A stretch of DNA of 9,851 nucleotides from Gemmatimonadaceae bacterium (GTDB taxonomy: Bacteria > Gemmatimonadota > Gemmatimonadetes > Gemmatimonadales > Gemmatimonadaceae). Below, piece after piece: positions 1-6,832 of the stretch. The DNA lies in assembly GCA_019689955.1 (NCBI GenBank), contig JADGGM010000057.1, positions 1 to 9,851 on the forward strand, written 5' to 3'. The position numbers and the translations under genes are program-made. The notes under the pieces were generated by a model. The model made no database searches. It was given only the letters and a program-made list of their open reading frames with translations, and had not been told where the DNA came from. Every line of letters begins with the position of its first letter. Position 1 is the first letter of the stretch.

Positions 1-94
1 CCCGGAGCACGTGGTCCAGGCGACCAGCGCGCGCTACCTGGAGGCGTACCGGCGCCTCACCGGCAGTGAGCTGGACCTGACGGAGCTGACGTGA
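1..94 (+). CDS. purC: Phosphoribosylaminoimidazole-succinocarboxamide synthase (SAICAR synthase), C-terminal end only
   Basis: Only the last 30 residues are in the window, read from base 2 to a TGA at 92-94; the gene starts before the left edge. The end contains the string ATSARYLEAYRRLTG, which resembles the C-terminal helix of bacterial SAICAR synthases, where the final residues usually read like 'RYLEAYERLTG'. SAICAR synthase joins aspartate to CAIR using ATP in the eighth step of IMP synthesis. The position, at the head of a run containing purS, purQ, purL and purF, supports the call. The stop overlaps the GTG start of psd by four bases (GTGA), which suggests coupled translation. The identification rests on a short tail plus context. 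Without the ATP-binding part it cannot be confirmed from this window. Confidence 0.7.
   Translation, partial: PEHVVQATSARYLEAYRRLTGSELDLTELT
82..85 (+). promoter_or_regulatory. Ribosome binding site for psd
   Basis: GGAG lies five bases before the GTG at 91. It lies inside the purC tail and supports choosing this non-ATG start over the internal ATG codons further in, which would remove the membrane segments. Confidence 0.55.
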
Positions 95-744
95 AGATCG
101 CGCGCGAAGGAGTCCCGTTCGTCCTCATCGCCGCCGCGCTCGCCGTGGGGGCGATTTGGCTCGTGGCCGCCACGCGGCGCTGGCCCTTCGGGGTGCTCGC
201 GGTCGTCGTGCTCCTGGTCGCGCTCTGGGTGCCGTACTTCTTTCGCGACCCCGAGCGAACGGGGCCGCGCGGGGAGCAGTATGTCATCGCCCCGGCCGAC
301 GGGTTGATCGTCATGATCACCGAGGTGGAGGAGCCCGCCTTCATGCAGGGGAAGGCGATGCGCATCTCGACCTTCATGAACATCTTCAACGTGCACGTGA
401 ACCGGTACCCGGTGAGCGGGACCGTGAAGTACACACAGTACAACCCGGGGAAGTTCCTGAACGCCGCCGCGGAGAAGGCGAGCCTCGAGAACGAGCAGAT
501 GTCGGTCGGGATCCAGACGGCCGGCGGGTGCCGCGTGCTCGTGCGCCAGATCGCGGGGCTCATCGCACGCCGGATCGCCAACTACGCGCGGCTCGAGGGA
601 GCGGCCGTGCAAGGAGAGCGCATGGGGATCATCCGCTTCGGGTCGCGCGTGGATGTCTTCGTTCCGCTGACGGCGCGGATCACGGTGAAGGTCGGCGACC
701 GGCCGGTGGCCGGGACCACGGTGCTGGCGGAGCTCGTCCCATGA
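91..744 (+). CDS. psd: Phosphatidylserine decarboxylase proenzyme, short form
   Basis: This 217-residue membrane-associated enzyme converts phosphatidylserine to phosphatidylethanolamine and CO2. Two hydrophobic segments at about residues 8-27 and 33-50 anchor the N-terminus. The catalytic parts are visible: the Asp in APADG (D70), the His in NVHVNRYP (H102), and the self-cleavage pair Gly184-Ser185 in RFGSRVD. In the family, that Ser becomes the pyruvoyl group of the small alpha chain, leaving beta and alpha chains of about 184 and 33 residues. The length fits the short (about 200-230 residue) bacterial class rather than the longer E. coli-like class. The start is GTG at 91: it overlaps the purC stop as GTGA and has GGAG at 82-85, five bases upstream. 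The stop overlaps the pssA ATG (ATGA). Nothing looks broken. The unusual point is the placement among purine genes. Confidence 0.95.
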   Translation: MKIAREGVPFVLIAAALAVGAIWLVAATRRWPFGVLAVVVLLVALWVPYFFRDPERTGPRGEQYVIAPADGLIVMITEVEEPAFMQGKAMRISTFMNIFNVHVNRYPVSGTVKYTQYNPGKFLNAAAEKASLENEQMSVGIQTAGGCRVLVRQIAGLIARRIANYARLEGAAVQGERMGIIRFGSRVDVFVPLTARITVKVGDRPVAGTTVLAELVP

Positions 745-1661
745 GACCCGCGATCCGGCGCCCCGACATGCGGCGGGCCGTGGTGCTCCTCCCCAACGGC
801 TTCACGCTCGGCAACCTCTTCTTCGGCGTCTTCGCCATCGTCTCGGCGACGCGCGGCGACTTCGTGTGGGCTGGGTGGTGCGTGGTGCTGGGCGGCGTGA
901 TGGACGCGCTCGACGGGCGCGTCGCGCGCATGACCCGCACCGGCACGCCGTTCGGCGTGGAGCTCGACTCCCTCGTCGACGCGATCAGCTTCGGCGTGGC
1001 ACCGGCGCTCATCATGTACTTCGCGGTGCTCAACCGCGACGGCTGGGCGTGGCTCTTCTGCTTCATCTTCATCGCCTGCGCGGTGATGCGCCTCGCGCGC
1101 TTCAACATCGAGCAGGGCGGGCGCGCGAAGACGCACTTCCACGGGCTGCCGAGCCCGGCCGCCGGGATGACGCTCGCCACGTACTACTGGTTCAGCCAGA
1201 CGAACCTGTACACCGAGACGATGGTGAGCGGCTGGCCGTGGCACACGATGCTCCCCGGGGTGATGCTCGTGCTCAGCCTCCTCATGATCAGCCACGTGCT
1301 CTACCCCGCCCCGCCGACGATCAGCTTCCGGAGCGTCAAGAGCATCATCGGGAGCGTGCTCTTCGTCGCGGTGGTCGTGGGCGTGCTCTCCCGGCCGCGC
1401 GCGTTCGCGTTCCCGGTACTGGTGGTGTACGTGGCCTACGGGCTCCTCAAGACGTTCTTCCTCGGCCTCCTCGATCGCCTCCCGAGCGGGGACCCGCTGT
1501 TCGACGCGGAGGACGAGGAGGAAGACGCAGAGCTCGAGGCGCGCCCGATCGAGCTCGCCGAGCACCCCGTCGGCGAGCGGCGCTGGAATCCCCGTGGGCG
1601 CCGGGCCGGCGATCGGCCCGCGCCGTTCACCCAACAACAGACCAACGAGGGCGGCGAATGA
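741..1661 (+). CDS. pssA: CDP-diacylglycerol--serine O-phosphatidyltransferase (phosphatidylserine synthase)
   Basis: This 306-residue integral membrane enzyme makes phosphatidylserine from CDP-diacylglycerol and serine, the substrate for Psd encoded just upstream. The CDP-alcohol phosphotransferase signature is complete: D55, D58, G59, A62, R63, eight residues, G72, D76 and D80. Hydrophobic helices follow around residues 86-98, 102-117, 140-152, 168-189, 202-216 and 222-242. After residue 255 comes a soluble tail of about 50 residues, first strongly acidic (256-265, mostly Asp/Glu) and then Arg/Pro-rich. It is probably disordered and is not part of the catalytic fold. The start at 741 shares ATGA with the psd stop and has GGAG at 728-731. 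The in-frame ATG at 768 (residue 10) has no such site and is less likely. The stop overlaps the purS start as ATGA. Confidence 0.95.
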   Translation: MRPAIRRPDMRRAVVLLPNGFTLGNLFFGVFAIVSATRGDFVWAGWCVVLGGVMDALDGRVARMTRTGTPFGVELDSLVDAISFGVAPALIMYFAVLNRDGWAWLFCFIFIACAVMRLARFNIEQGGRAKTHFHGLPSPAAGMTLATYYWFSQTNLYTETMVSGWPWHTMLPGVMLVLSLLMISHVLYPAPPTISFRSVKSIIGSVLFVAVVVGVLSRPRAFAFPVLVVYVAYGLLKTFFLGLLDRLPSGDPLFDAEDEEEDAELEARPIELAEHPVGERRWNPRGRRAGDRPAPFTQQQTNEGGE

Positions 1662-1915
1662 GCCGGTTCCGCGTTTCCATACACATCGTCCCTCGTCGAG
1701 GGATCCTCGACCCGCAGGGAAAGGCCGTCACCGACGCCCTGCACTCCCTGGGCTTCTCCGCCGTGGCCGACACGCGCATCGGGCGCCACGTGGTGCTCGA
1801 CGTCGCCGCGCCGAACGCTGCGGCGGCGGACACCGCGGCGCGCGAGATGTGCGACAAGCTCCTCGCCAACCCCGTGACCGAGGACTACGAGATCGCGAAG
1901 GTGGAGGGCGTATGA
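1658..1915 (+). CDS. purS: Phosphoribosylformylglycinamidine synthase, PurS subunit
   Basis: This 85-residue small subunit belongs to the three-part FGAM synthase (PurS-PurQ-PurL), which converts FGAR, glutamine and ATP to FGAM. In the family, PurS dimers bridge the glutaminase PurQ and the synthase PurL and help hold the ammonia route between them. Recognisable features are the N-terminal beta strand with the family pattern ([19 protein letters not shown]), the DALHSLGF helix, and the ending [15 protein letters not shown], which matches the usual 'NPVIEDYEI' close. The length is normal for the family. The start shares ATGA with the end of pssA and has GAGG at 1647-1650, seven bases upstream. 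The end shares ATGA with purQ, so the subunits are likely made in coupled fashion. Confidence 0.95.
   Translation: MSRFRVSIHIVPRRGILDPQGKAVTDALHSLGFSAVADTRIGRHVVLDVAAPNAAAADTAAREMCDKLLANPVTEDYEIAKVEGV
1903..1907 (+). promoter_or_regulatory. Strong ribosome binding site for purQ
   Basis: GGAGG stands four bases before the purQ ATG at 1912, inside the last codons of purS. It fixes the purQ start and is among the strongest Shine-Dalgarno matches in the window. purQ therefore need not rely only on reinitiation after purS. Confidence 0.65.
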
Positions 1916-2604
1916 AGTTCGGCATCGTGGTCTTCCCCGGCTCCAACTGCGACGAGGACGCGTACCACGCGGTCGTCGACGTGCTCGGCGCCGAGGCGGT
2001 GTATCTCTGGCACAAGGCGCACGACCTCGAGGGAGTGGATGTCGTCCTCCTCCCCGGCGGCTTCGCGTACGGCGACTACCTGCGCGCCGGCGCGATCGCG
2101 CGCTTCAGCCCGATCATGCAGGAGGTCGCCGCGCACGCGCAGCGCGGCGGGCCGGTGATCGGGATCTGCAACGGCTTCCAGATCCTGTGCGAAGCCAAGC
2201 TCCTCCCGGGCGCGCTCCTCCGGAACGCCGGGCTCCAGTACATCTCCGAGATGGTCCGGCTGCGGGTGGAGAACGCCGACACGATGTTCACCAACCGCTA
2301 CGAGCCGGGCGCGATCGTGCGCATGCCGATCGCCCACGGCGAGGGCCGCTACACCGCGGACACCGAGACGCTCGACCGCCTCGAGGGGGAGGGGCGCGTG
2401 GTGTTCCGCTACGTGAACGCCGTCGGGGAGCCCGACGCGTCGGGGAACCCGAACGGCTCGATGCGCAACATTGCCGGGATCGTGAGCGCCGAGGGGAACG
2501 TGCTCGGCCTCATGCCCCACCCCGAGCGCGCCGTCGAGGATGTGCTGGGCTCGCACGACGGCCTGGCGCTCTTTCAATCCATGTTGGCGCGGGTCTCCGC
2601 GTAA
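1912..2604 (+). CDS. purQ: Phosphoribosylformylglycinamidine synthase, glutaminase subunit PurQ
   Basis: This 230-residue class I glutamine amidotransferase hydrolyses glutamine and passes ammonia to PurL in the FGAM synthase complex. The catalytic triad is visible: nucleophile Cys86 in GICNGFQIL, and His203 and Glu205 in [11 protein letters not shown]. The N-terminus ([15 protein letters not shown]) and the [16 protein letters not shown] loop at residues 48-63 are typical of PurQ. The C-terminus ends soon after the HPE motif, as expected for the stand-alone subunit. The start overlaps the purS stop and has a strong GGAGG site. The stop is TAA, and a 14-base gap separates it from the next gene. 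This is an intact, ordinary member. The presence of PurS and a separate PurQ shows that this organism uses the split system and not the large single-chain PurL of enteric bacteria. Confidence 0.97.
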   Translation: MKFGIVVFPGSNCDEDAYHAVVDVLGAEAVYLWHKAHDLEGVDVVLLPGGFAYGDYLRAGAIARFSPIMQEVAAHAQRGGPVIGICNGFQILCEAKLLPGALLRNAGLQYISEMVRLRVENADTMFTNRYEPGAIVRMPIAHGEGRYTADTETLDRLEGEGRVVFRYVNAVGEPDASGNPNGSMRNIAGIVSAEGNVLGLMPHPERAVEDVLGSHDGLALFQSMLARVSA

Positions 2605-2609
2605 CCCAC

Positions 2610-2613
2610 GAGG
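2610..2613 (+). promoter_or_regulatory. Ribosome binding site for the BamE-like gene
   Basis: GAGG lies five bases before the ATG at 2619 in the 14-base gap after purQ. It supports the ATG rather than the in-frame GTG at 2613, which overlaps this site. Confidence 0.5.
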
Positions 2614-2618
2614 TGCGC

Positions 2619-3062
2619 ATGCGTCGCCTGCTCATGCTGCTCGCGTTGTCCATCGCTGCCGCGGCCGCGCCGGCCGCCGCGCAGGACACCACCGGCACGA
2701 TCGATCCCGGGATGTCGAAGGCGCAGGTCATCGCCCGGCTCGGGAAGCCCGTCTCCGAGCGGAGCGACGGTGTGTACACGTTCCTGTACTACGCGAACGG
2801 ATGCGAGAAGACGTGCGGGATGCAGGACCTCGTCGTGCTGGAGAACGACGCGGTCACCGACGCGATCTTCCGCTCCCCGAAGCACCACTACACGGGGGTA
2901 AGCAGCTCGCCGAACGCGGTGAACCCGCGCGACGCGCGCGCTCATCGCCCGACGACGCTCACCATCGAGAAGGCGCCCCCCGCGGCGCCGCCGATGCACG
3001 ATTCGACGCCCGCGCCGGCGGACTCCGCGCGTCCACCGACCGATACGAGCCACCATTCGTGA
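2619..3062 (+). CDS. Small exported protein with a BamE/SmpA-like domain, between purQ and purL
   Basis: This 147-residue protein has a clear Sec signal peptide: MRRLL, then a hydrophobic Ala/Leu run to about residue 18, with likely cleavage after AAA at about 21 (before QDT). No lipobox cysteine is seen, so it is probably periplasmic and not a lipoprotein. Residues 29-85 start with [20 protein letters not shown], like the 'G-M-(S/T)-x-x-x-V-x-x-x-L-G-x-P' opening of the SmpA/OmlA/BamE fold. They continue with YTFLYYANG and [15 protein letters not shown] strands, which fit the rest of that fold. A CEKTC pair (C62, C66) could form a disulfide in the periplasm. The last 50 residues are Pro/Ala/Ser/Thr-rich with a His-containing end and look disordered. 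The start has GAGG five bases upstream. The stop forms GTGA with the start of purL, so translation of purL may depend on this gene. The function is unknown; domain similarity alone does not make it the Bam complex subunit. Confidence 0.82.
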   Translation: MRRLLMLLALSIAAAAAPAAAQDTTGTIDPGMSKAQVIARLGKPVSERSDGVYTFLYYANGCEKTCGMQDLVVLENDAVTDAIFRSPKHHYTGVSSSPNAVNPRDARAHRPTTLTIEKAPPAAPPMHDSTPAPADSARPPTDTSHHS

Positions 3063-5395
3063 CCGCCTCGTCCCGTTCTTCCACTCCTCCGGCGCCGCGC
3101 CCCGGCGATCCGGCGATCACCCCCGCGCTCGTCGCCGAGCACGGGCTCACCGATGACGAGTACCAGCGCCTCGTCGCGATGCTCGGCCGCATGCCGACCT
3201 TCACCGAGCTCGGGATCGTCAGCGCGCTGTGGAGCGAGCACTGCTCCTACAAGCACTCCCGCCCCGTGCTCAAAACGCTCCCCACGCAGGCCCCGTACGT
3301 GCTGCAAGGGCCCGGGGAGAACGCGGGGGTCATTGCCATCGGCGACGGGCTCGCCGTCGCCTTCAAGATCGAGTCGCACAACCACCCCTCGGCCGTCGAG
3401 CCGTACCAGGGCGCGGCCACCGGCGTCGGCGGGATCCTCCGCGACGTCTTCACCATGGGCGCGCGCCCCATCGCGCTCCTCGACTCACTCCGCTTCGGTT
3501 CCCTCGACTCGCCGCGCGTGCGCTACCTGTTCGGCGGCGTCGTCAAGGGGATCGGCGACTACGGCAACTGCGTCGGGATCCCGACCGTGGCCGGCGAGGT
3601 GATGTTCGACCCCTCGTACGAGGGGAACCCGCTCGTGAACGCGATGTGCGTTGGCCTTATGCGCGAGGACGAGCTGATCCGCGCGCGCGCCGAGGGGGTC
3701 GGCAACCCGATCATCGCTGTGGGCGCACGCACCGGGCGCGACGGCATCCACGGCGCGTCGTTCGCCTCCGAGGACCTCTCCGCGGCGAGCGAGGCCAAGC
3801 GCCCGCGCGTGCAGGTGGGAGATCCGTTCACCGAGAAGCTCCTCCTCGAGGCGAGCCTCGAGCTGATCCGGAGCGGGCACATCGTCGCCATCCAGGACAT
3901 GGGCGCCGCGGGGCTCACCTCGTCGTCCGCGGAGATGGCCGCGCGTGGTGACGTCGGCGTGACGATCGACGTCACCAAGGTCCCCGTGCGCGAGGAGGGG
4001 ATGACGCCGTACGAGATCCTGCTGAGCGAGTCGCAGGAACGGATGCTCGTCGTCGCGAAGCGCGGCCACGAGGCGCACGTGCGCGACATCCTCGCCAAGT
4101 GGGACCTCACTGCCGAGGTGATCGGCGAGGTGATCGCCGAGCCGGTGTACCGCGTGACCGAGGGGGAGCGAGTCGTCGCCGAATTCCCCGGGTCGCGCCT
4201 CGTCACCGACTGCCCCGTGTACACCCCCGAGGCGCGCGAGAGCGAGCAGGTGCACGCGCTCCGTGCGCGCGACGTGCTCGCCACGCCGGAGCGCCCCGAG
4301 GAAGCCGATCCGGTGTGGACCCTCGTGCAGCTCCTCTCCTCCCCCACGATCGCCAGCAAGCGGTGGGTCTACCGCCAGTACGACACGACCGTGCGCACCG
4401 GCACCGCCGTCCTCCCCGGCGAGGGGGACGCCGCCGTGATCCGCCTCCGCGGTACCGACAAGGCGCTGGCGATGAAGACCGACTGCAACGGCCGCTACGT
4501 CTACCTCGACCCGCGCGTGGGCGGGCAGATCGCCGTGGCCGAGGCCGCGCGCAACGTGGCCTGCGTGGGCGCGCGCCCCATGGCGATCACCAACTGCCTC
4601 AACTTCGGGAACCCGCGCCGCCCGGAGGTCTTCTACCAGTTCCGCGAAGCGGTCGCCGGGATGGGAGACGCGTGCCGCGCGCTCGGAACTCCGGTCACCG
4701 GGGGGAACGTTTCCTTCTACAACGAGAGCCCGAGCGGCGCCGTGTACCCCACGCCGGTGATCGGGATGATCGGCGTCATCGACTCCCTCGACCACGTCAC
4801 GCGCTCCGCGTTCCGTCACGATGGCGACGCGATCGTCCTCCTCGGCGAGCCGACGGACGAGCTCGGGGGGAGCGAGTATCTCGCGCGCGTGCACGGGATC
4901 GTCGCCGGCGCGCCGCCGCGCTGCGACCTCGAGCGCGAGCGCGCCACGATCGACGCGCTCCTCGAGGCGATCCGCGGCGGCCTCGTCCACTCCGCGCACG
5001 ACTGCAGCGAAGGGGGGCTCGCCGTCGCCCTCGCCGAGTGCGCCGTGGGGGACCGCGAGCGCCTCGTCGGCGCGGAGGTCGACCTGAGCGCGTGGAACGC
5101 GCTCCCGGCGCGCTGCGTGCTCTTTGGCGAAGCGCAGGCCCGCGTGATCGTGAGCACCCCCGACCCCGCGCGCGTGCTCGCGATCGCCGAGCGGCACAAG
5201 GTGCCCGCCCGGCGGATCGGGACCGTGCGCGCCGCGTCCGGCGTGCTCCGCCTCACCGTGGGCGGACGCACCGTCACCGCACCGCTCGAGCGGCTCGCGG
5301 CGGCGTACCATGATTCGATCCCGTCGATCATGCGACGGGGGCCGGCGGAGGAAGCCGCCGTGCTCGAGCAACACCCTCAACCAGCGGCATCATAA
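3059..5395 (+). CDS. purL: Phosphoribosylformylglycinamidine synthase, large subunit PurL
   Basis: This 778-residue ATP-dependent synthase subunit uses ammonia from PurQ to turn FGAR into FGAM. It has two homologous halves, each with an AIR-synthase-type N and C domain. The first half carries [12 protein letters not shown] (catalytic His61), [18 protein letters not shown] (residues 103-120), [14 protein letters not shown] and [16 protein letters not shown] (279-294). The second half has TDCNGRY (475-480), [18 protein letters not shown] (547-556) and [14 protein letters not shown] (647-660). The length fits the purS/purQ-dependent class (about 600-780 residues), not the roughly 1,300-residue fused form. 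The first 18 or so residues are Ser/Pro-rich and nonconserved. The chosen start is GTG at 3059, which overlaps the previous stop as GTGA; no ATG or GTG lies between it and the conserved region, and the ribosome site is weak. About 20 residues at the C-terminus look like an unstructured tail. The gene ends with TAA three bases before purF. Confidence 0.96.
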   Translation: MTASSRSSTPPAPRPGDPAITPALVAEHGLTDDEYQRLVAMLGRMPTFTELGIVSALWSEHCSYKHSRPVLKTLPTQAPYVLQGPGENAGVIAIGDGLAVAFKIESHNHPSAVEPYQGAATGVGGILRDVFTMGARPIALLDSLRFGSLDSPRVRYLFGGVVKGIGDYGNCVGIPTVAGEVMFDPSYEGNPLVNAMCVGLMREDELIRARAEGVGNPIIAVGARTGRDGIHGASFASEDLSAASEAKRPRVQVGDPFTEKLLLEASLELIRSGHIVAIQDMGAAGLTSSSAEMAARGDVGVTIDVTKVPVREEGMTPYEILLSESQERMLVVAKRGHEAHVRDILAKWDLTAEVIGEVIAEPVYRVTEGERVVAEFPGSRLVTDCPVYTPEARESEQVHALRARDVLATPERPEEADPVWTLVQLLSSPTIASKRWVYRQYDTTVRTGTAVLPGEGDAAVIRLRGTDKALAMKTDCNGRYVYLDPRVGGQIAVAEAARNVACVGARPMAITNCLNFGNPRRPEVFYQFREAVAGMGDACRALGTPVTGGNVSFYNESPSGAVYPTPVIGMIGVIDSLDHVTRSAFRHDGDAIVLLGEPTDELGGSEYLARVHGIVAGAPPRCDLERERATIDALLEAIRGGLVHSAHDCSEGGLAVALAECAVGDRERLVGAEVDLSAWNALPARCVLFGEAQARVIVSTPDPARVLAIAERHKVPARRIGTVRAASGVLRLTVGGRTVTAPLERLAAAYHDSIPSIMRRGPAEEAAVLEQHPQPAAS

Positions 5396-5398
5396 CCC

Positions 5399-6784
5399 AT
5401 GTGTGGCATATTCGGCGTGCACGGCGCTCCTGACGCGGCGGAGCTCGTGCACCTCGGCCTGTACTCGCTCCAACATCGCGGCCAGGAATCGGCCGGGATC
5501 GTCGCCGTCGACCAGAACGGGACCGCGCAAGCGCACCGGGGGATGGGGCTCATCTCCGAAGCGCTGACCTCCGGCGTGCTCGAGCAGCTCCGCGGCGACC
5601 TCGCGATCGGGCACACGCGCTACAGCACCGCGGGCTCCTCGACGATCGAGAACGCGCAGCCCGTGCTCGTCCGCTTCCGCGGCGGCTACATCGCGCTCGC
5701 GCACAACGGGAACATCGTCAACGCCACGGAGCTGCGGCGCGACCTCGAGGCGCAGGGGTCGATCTTCAACTCCACGATGGATTCCGAGGTCCTCGTGCAC
5801 CGCATGGCGCGCTCGCAGGCCGAACGCCCCGAGGACCGTCTCACCGACGCGCTGCGCGGGGTCGAGGGGGCGTACTCGCTCCTCGTCGCCACCGGCGACA
5901 CGCTCATGGCCGCGCGCGACCCGCGCGGGTGGCGCCCGCTCGCCATCGGCACGCTGGGCGACACCTTCGTCTTCGCCTCCGAGACGTGCGCGCTCGACAT
6001 CGTCGGCGCCACGCACCTGCGCGACGTACAGCCGGGCGAGATCGTGATCGTCGACCGGCAGGGGCTCCGCTCCGTGCAGGCGCTCGAGCCGCTCGAGTCG
6101 CGGCGCTGCGTGTTCGAGTACGTCTATTTCGCCCGCCCCGACAGCCGGATCTTCGGCGGCGGCTCGGTGGACCGCGCCCGCCGCGCCCTCGGTCGCGCCC
6201 TCGGCCGCGAGCAACCCGCGCCGACCGCGGACCTCGTCTTCGGCGTCCCCGACTCCGCCAACGCCGCGGCGCTCGGCTATGCGGAGGAAACAGGTCTTCC
6301 CCTCGAGCTGGCACTGATCCGGAACCATTACGTCGGTCGGACATTCATCCAGCCATCGCAGCAGGGACGCAACCACAAAGTGAAGGTCAAATACAACGCC
6401 GTGCGCGAAGTCCTGGAAGGCAAGAGCGTCGTGATGATCGACGACTCGATCGTGCGCGGCACCACCACCCGCGGGCTCGTGCACCTCGTCCGGGCCGCCG
6501 GCGCCCGCGAGGTGCACATGCGGATCGCCTCTCCCCCCGTCACGGGGCCCTGCTACTACGGGATCGACACCCCGTCGCGGGAGGAGCTGATCGCCGCCAA
6601 CCTCTCCGTGGAGGAGATCGCGCGGCACATCGGGGTCGACTCTCTCGGCTACCTGTCCCTCGAAGGAATGCTCGCCGCCGTCCCGGACGGCCCGCACGGC
6701 TTTTGCCATGCCTGCTTCTCCGGCGACTACCCGACGGCGCCACCGACGGACCCCGACAAGCTGCGCTTCGGGTGCGGCTGCTGA
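5399..6784 (+). CDS. purF: Amidophosphoribosyltransferase (glutamine PRPP amidotransferase)
   Basis: This 461-residue enzyme catalyses the first committed step of purine synthesis, PRPP plus glutamine to phosphoribosylamine, pyrophosphate and glutamate. The sequence begins MCGIFGVHG, so Cys2 becomes the N-terminal nucleophile after Met removal; there is no propeptide of the kind seen in Bacillus PurF. The glutaminase domain (about 2-230) has SLQHRGQESAGI, GHTRYSTAG and AHNGNIVNA. The phosphoribosyltransferase domain has the PRPP loop VMIDDSIVRGTTTR at 345-358. Cys237 (RRCVFEYVYFARPDS), Cys385 (PPVTGPCYYGIDT) and Cys436/Cys439 (CHACFSGDYPT) match the pattern of the four Fe4S4 ligands of the Bacillus-type enzyme, so an Fe-S cluster is likely. 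The protein ends in a further Cys-Gly-Cys. The ATG lies three bases after the purL stop with no clear Shine-Dalgarno, so reinitiation after purL is probable. Residues 293-344 use unusual codons (see the separate entry). Confidence 0.97.
   Translation: MCGIFGVHGAPDAAELVHLGLYSLQHRGQESAGIVAVDQNGTAQAHRGMGLISEALTSGVLEQLRGDLAIGHTRYSTAGSSTIENAQPVLVRFRGGYIALAHNGNIVNATELRRDLEAQGSIFNSTMDSEVLVHRMARSQAERPEDRLTDALRGVEGAYSLLVATGDTLMAARDPRGWRPLAIGTLGDTFVFASETCALDIVGATHLRDVQPGEIVIVDRQGLRSVQALEPLESRRCVFEYVYFARPDSRIFGGGSVDRARRALGRALGREQPAPTADLVFGVPDSANAAALGYAEETGLPLELALIRNHYVGRTFIQPSQQGRNHKVKVKYNAVREVLEGKSVVMIDDSIVRGTTTRGLVHLVRAAGAREVHMRIASPPVTGPCYYGIDTPSREELIAANLSVEEIARHIGVDSLGYLSLEGMLAAVPDGPHGFCHACFSGDYPTAPPTDPDKLRFGCGC
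6275..6430 (+). other. Segment of purF with deviating codon use
   Basis: In these 52 codons (residues 293-344), 15 end in A or T, against 3 of 52 in the codons just before (6119-6274). Bases 6281-6420 are about 58% GC by hand count. Codons such as GAA, ACA, AAA, CTT and CAT, rare elsewhere in the window, cluster here. The reading frame is intact and the protein sequence is normal for PurF. This may reflect past recombination, relaxed or altered codon selection, or an embedded nucleic-acid signal. The sequence alone does not decide between them. Confidence 0.5.
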
Positions 6785-6832
6785 CCCCGCACCCGTTTCA
6801 CTTCACGACTTCCATTCGAGGCTCTTCTCTCG
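6785..6832 (+). other. Short gap between purF and ppdK
   Basis: This 48-base gap is the longest in the window and has fewer G+C than its surroundings, with C/T-rich runs. A weak ribosome site, CGAGG at 6817-6821, lies 11 bases before the ppdK ATG. I see no convincing -35/-10 promoter pair and no hairpin followed by a T run. It is therefore undecided whether ppdK has its own promoter or is read through from the pur operon. Confidence 0.4.

Noticed and set aside
156..740. Possible N-terminal extension of pssA reaching back through psd
   Set aside because: The frame is open, but the translation is Arg/Gly/Ala-rich shadow sequence. The family fold begins after 741, where an ATGA overlap and a ribosome site support the start.
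1690..1710. Overlapping short inverted repeats (CCCTCG/CGAGGG and TCGAGG/CCTCGA) near the start of purS
   Set aside because: Arms of six bases with one- to three-base loops are common by chance at this GC content, and the bases encode conserved PurS residues. Not enough to call a regulatory structure.
2540..3058. Possible N-terminal extension of purL through the BamE-like gene
   Set aside because: The upstream in-frame translation is Arg-rich shadow with no PurL similarity. The GTG at 3059 overlaps the preceding stop and gives a normal N-terminus.
3485..5380. Long minus-strand open frame opposite purL (about 630 codons)
   Set aside because: Same compositional artefact: low-complexity charged translation, no motif, and it lies entirely opposite an unmistakable purL.
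5390..6709. Long minus-strand open frame opposite purF (about 440 codons)
   Set aside because: It is a mirror of the purF codon bias, without domain signals or a credible ribosome site.
6785..6832. Promoter for ppdK in the purF-ppdK gap
   Set aside because: The gap is somewhat richer in T, but no hexamer pair with proper spacing is convincing, so no promoter is called.
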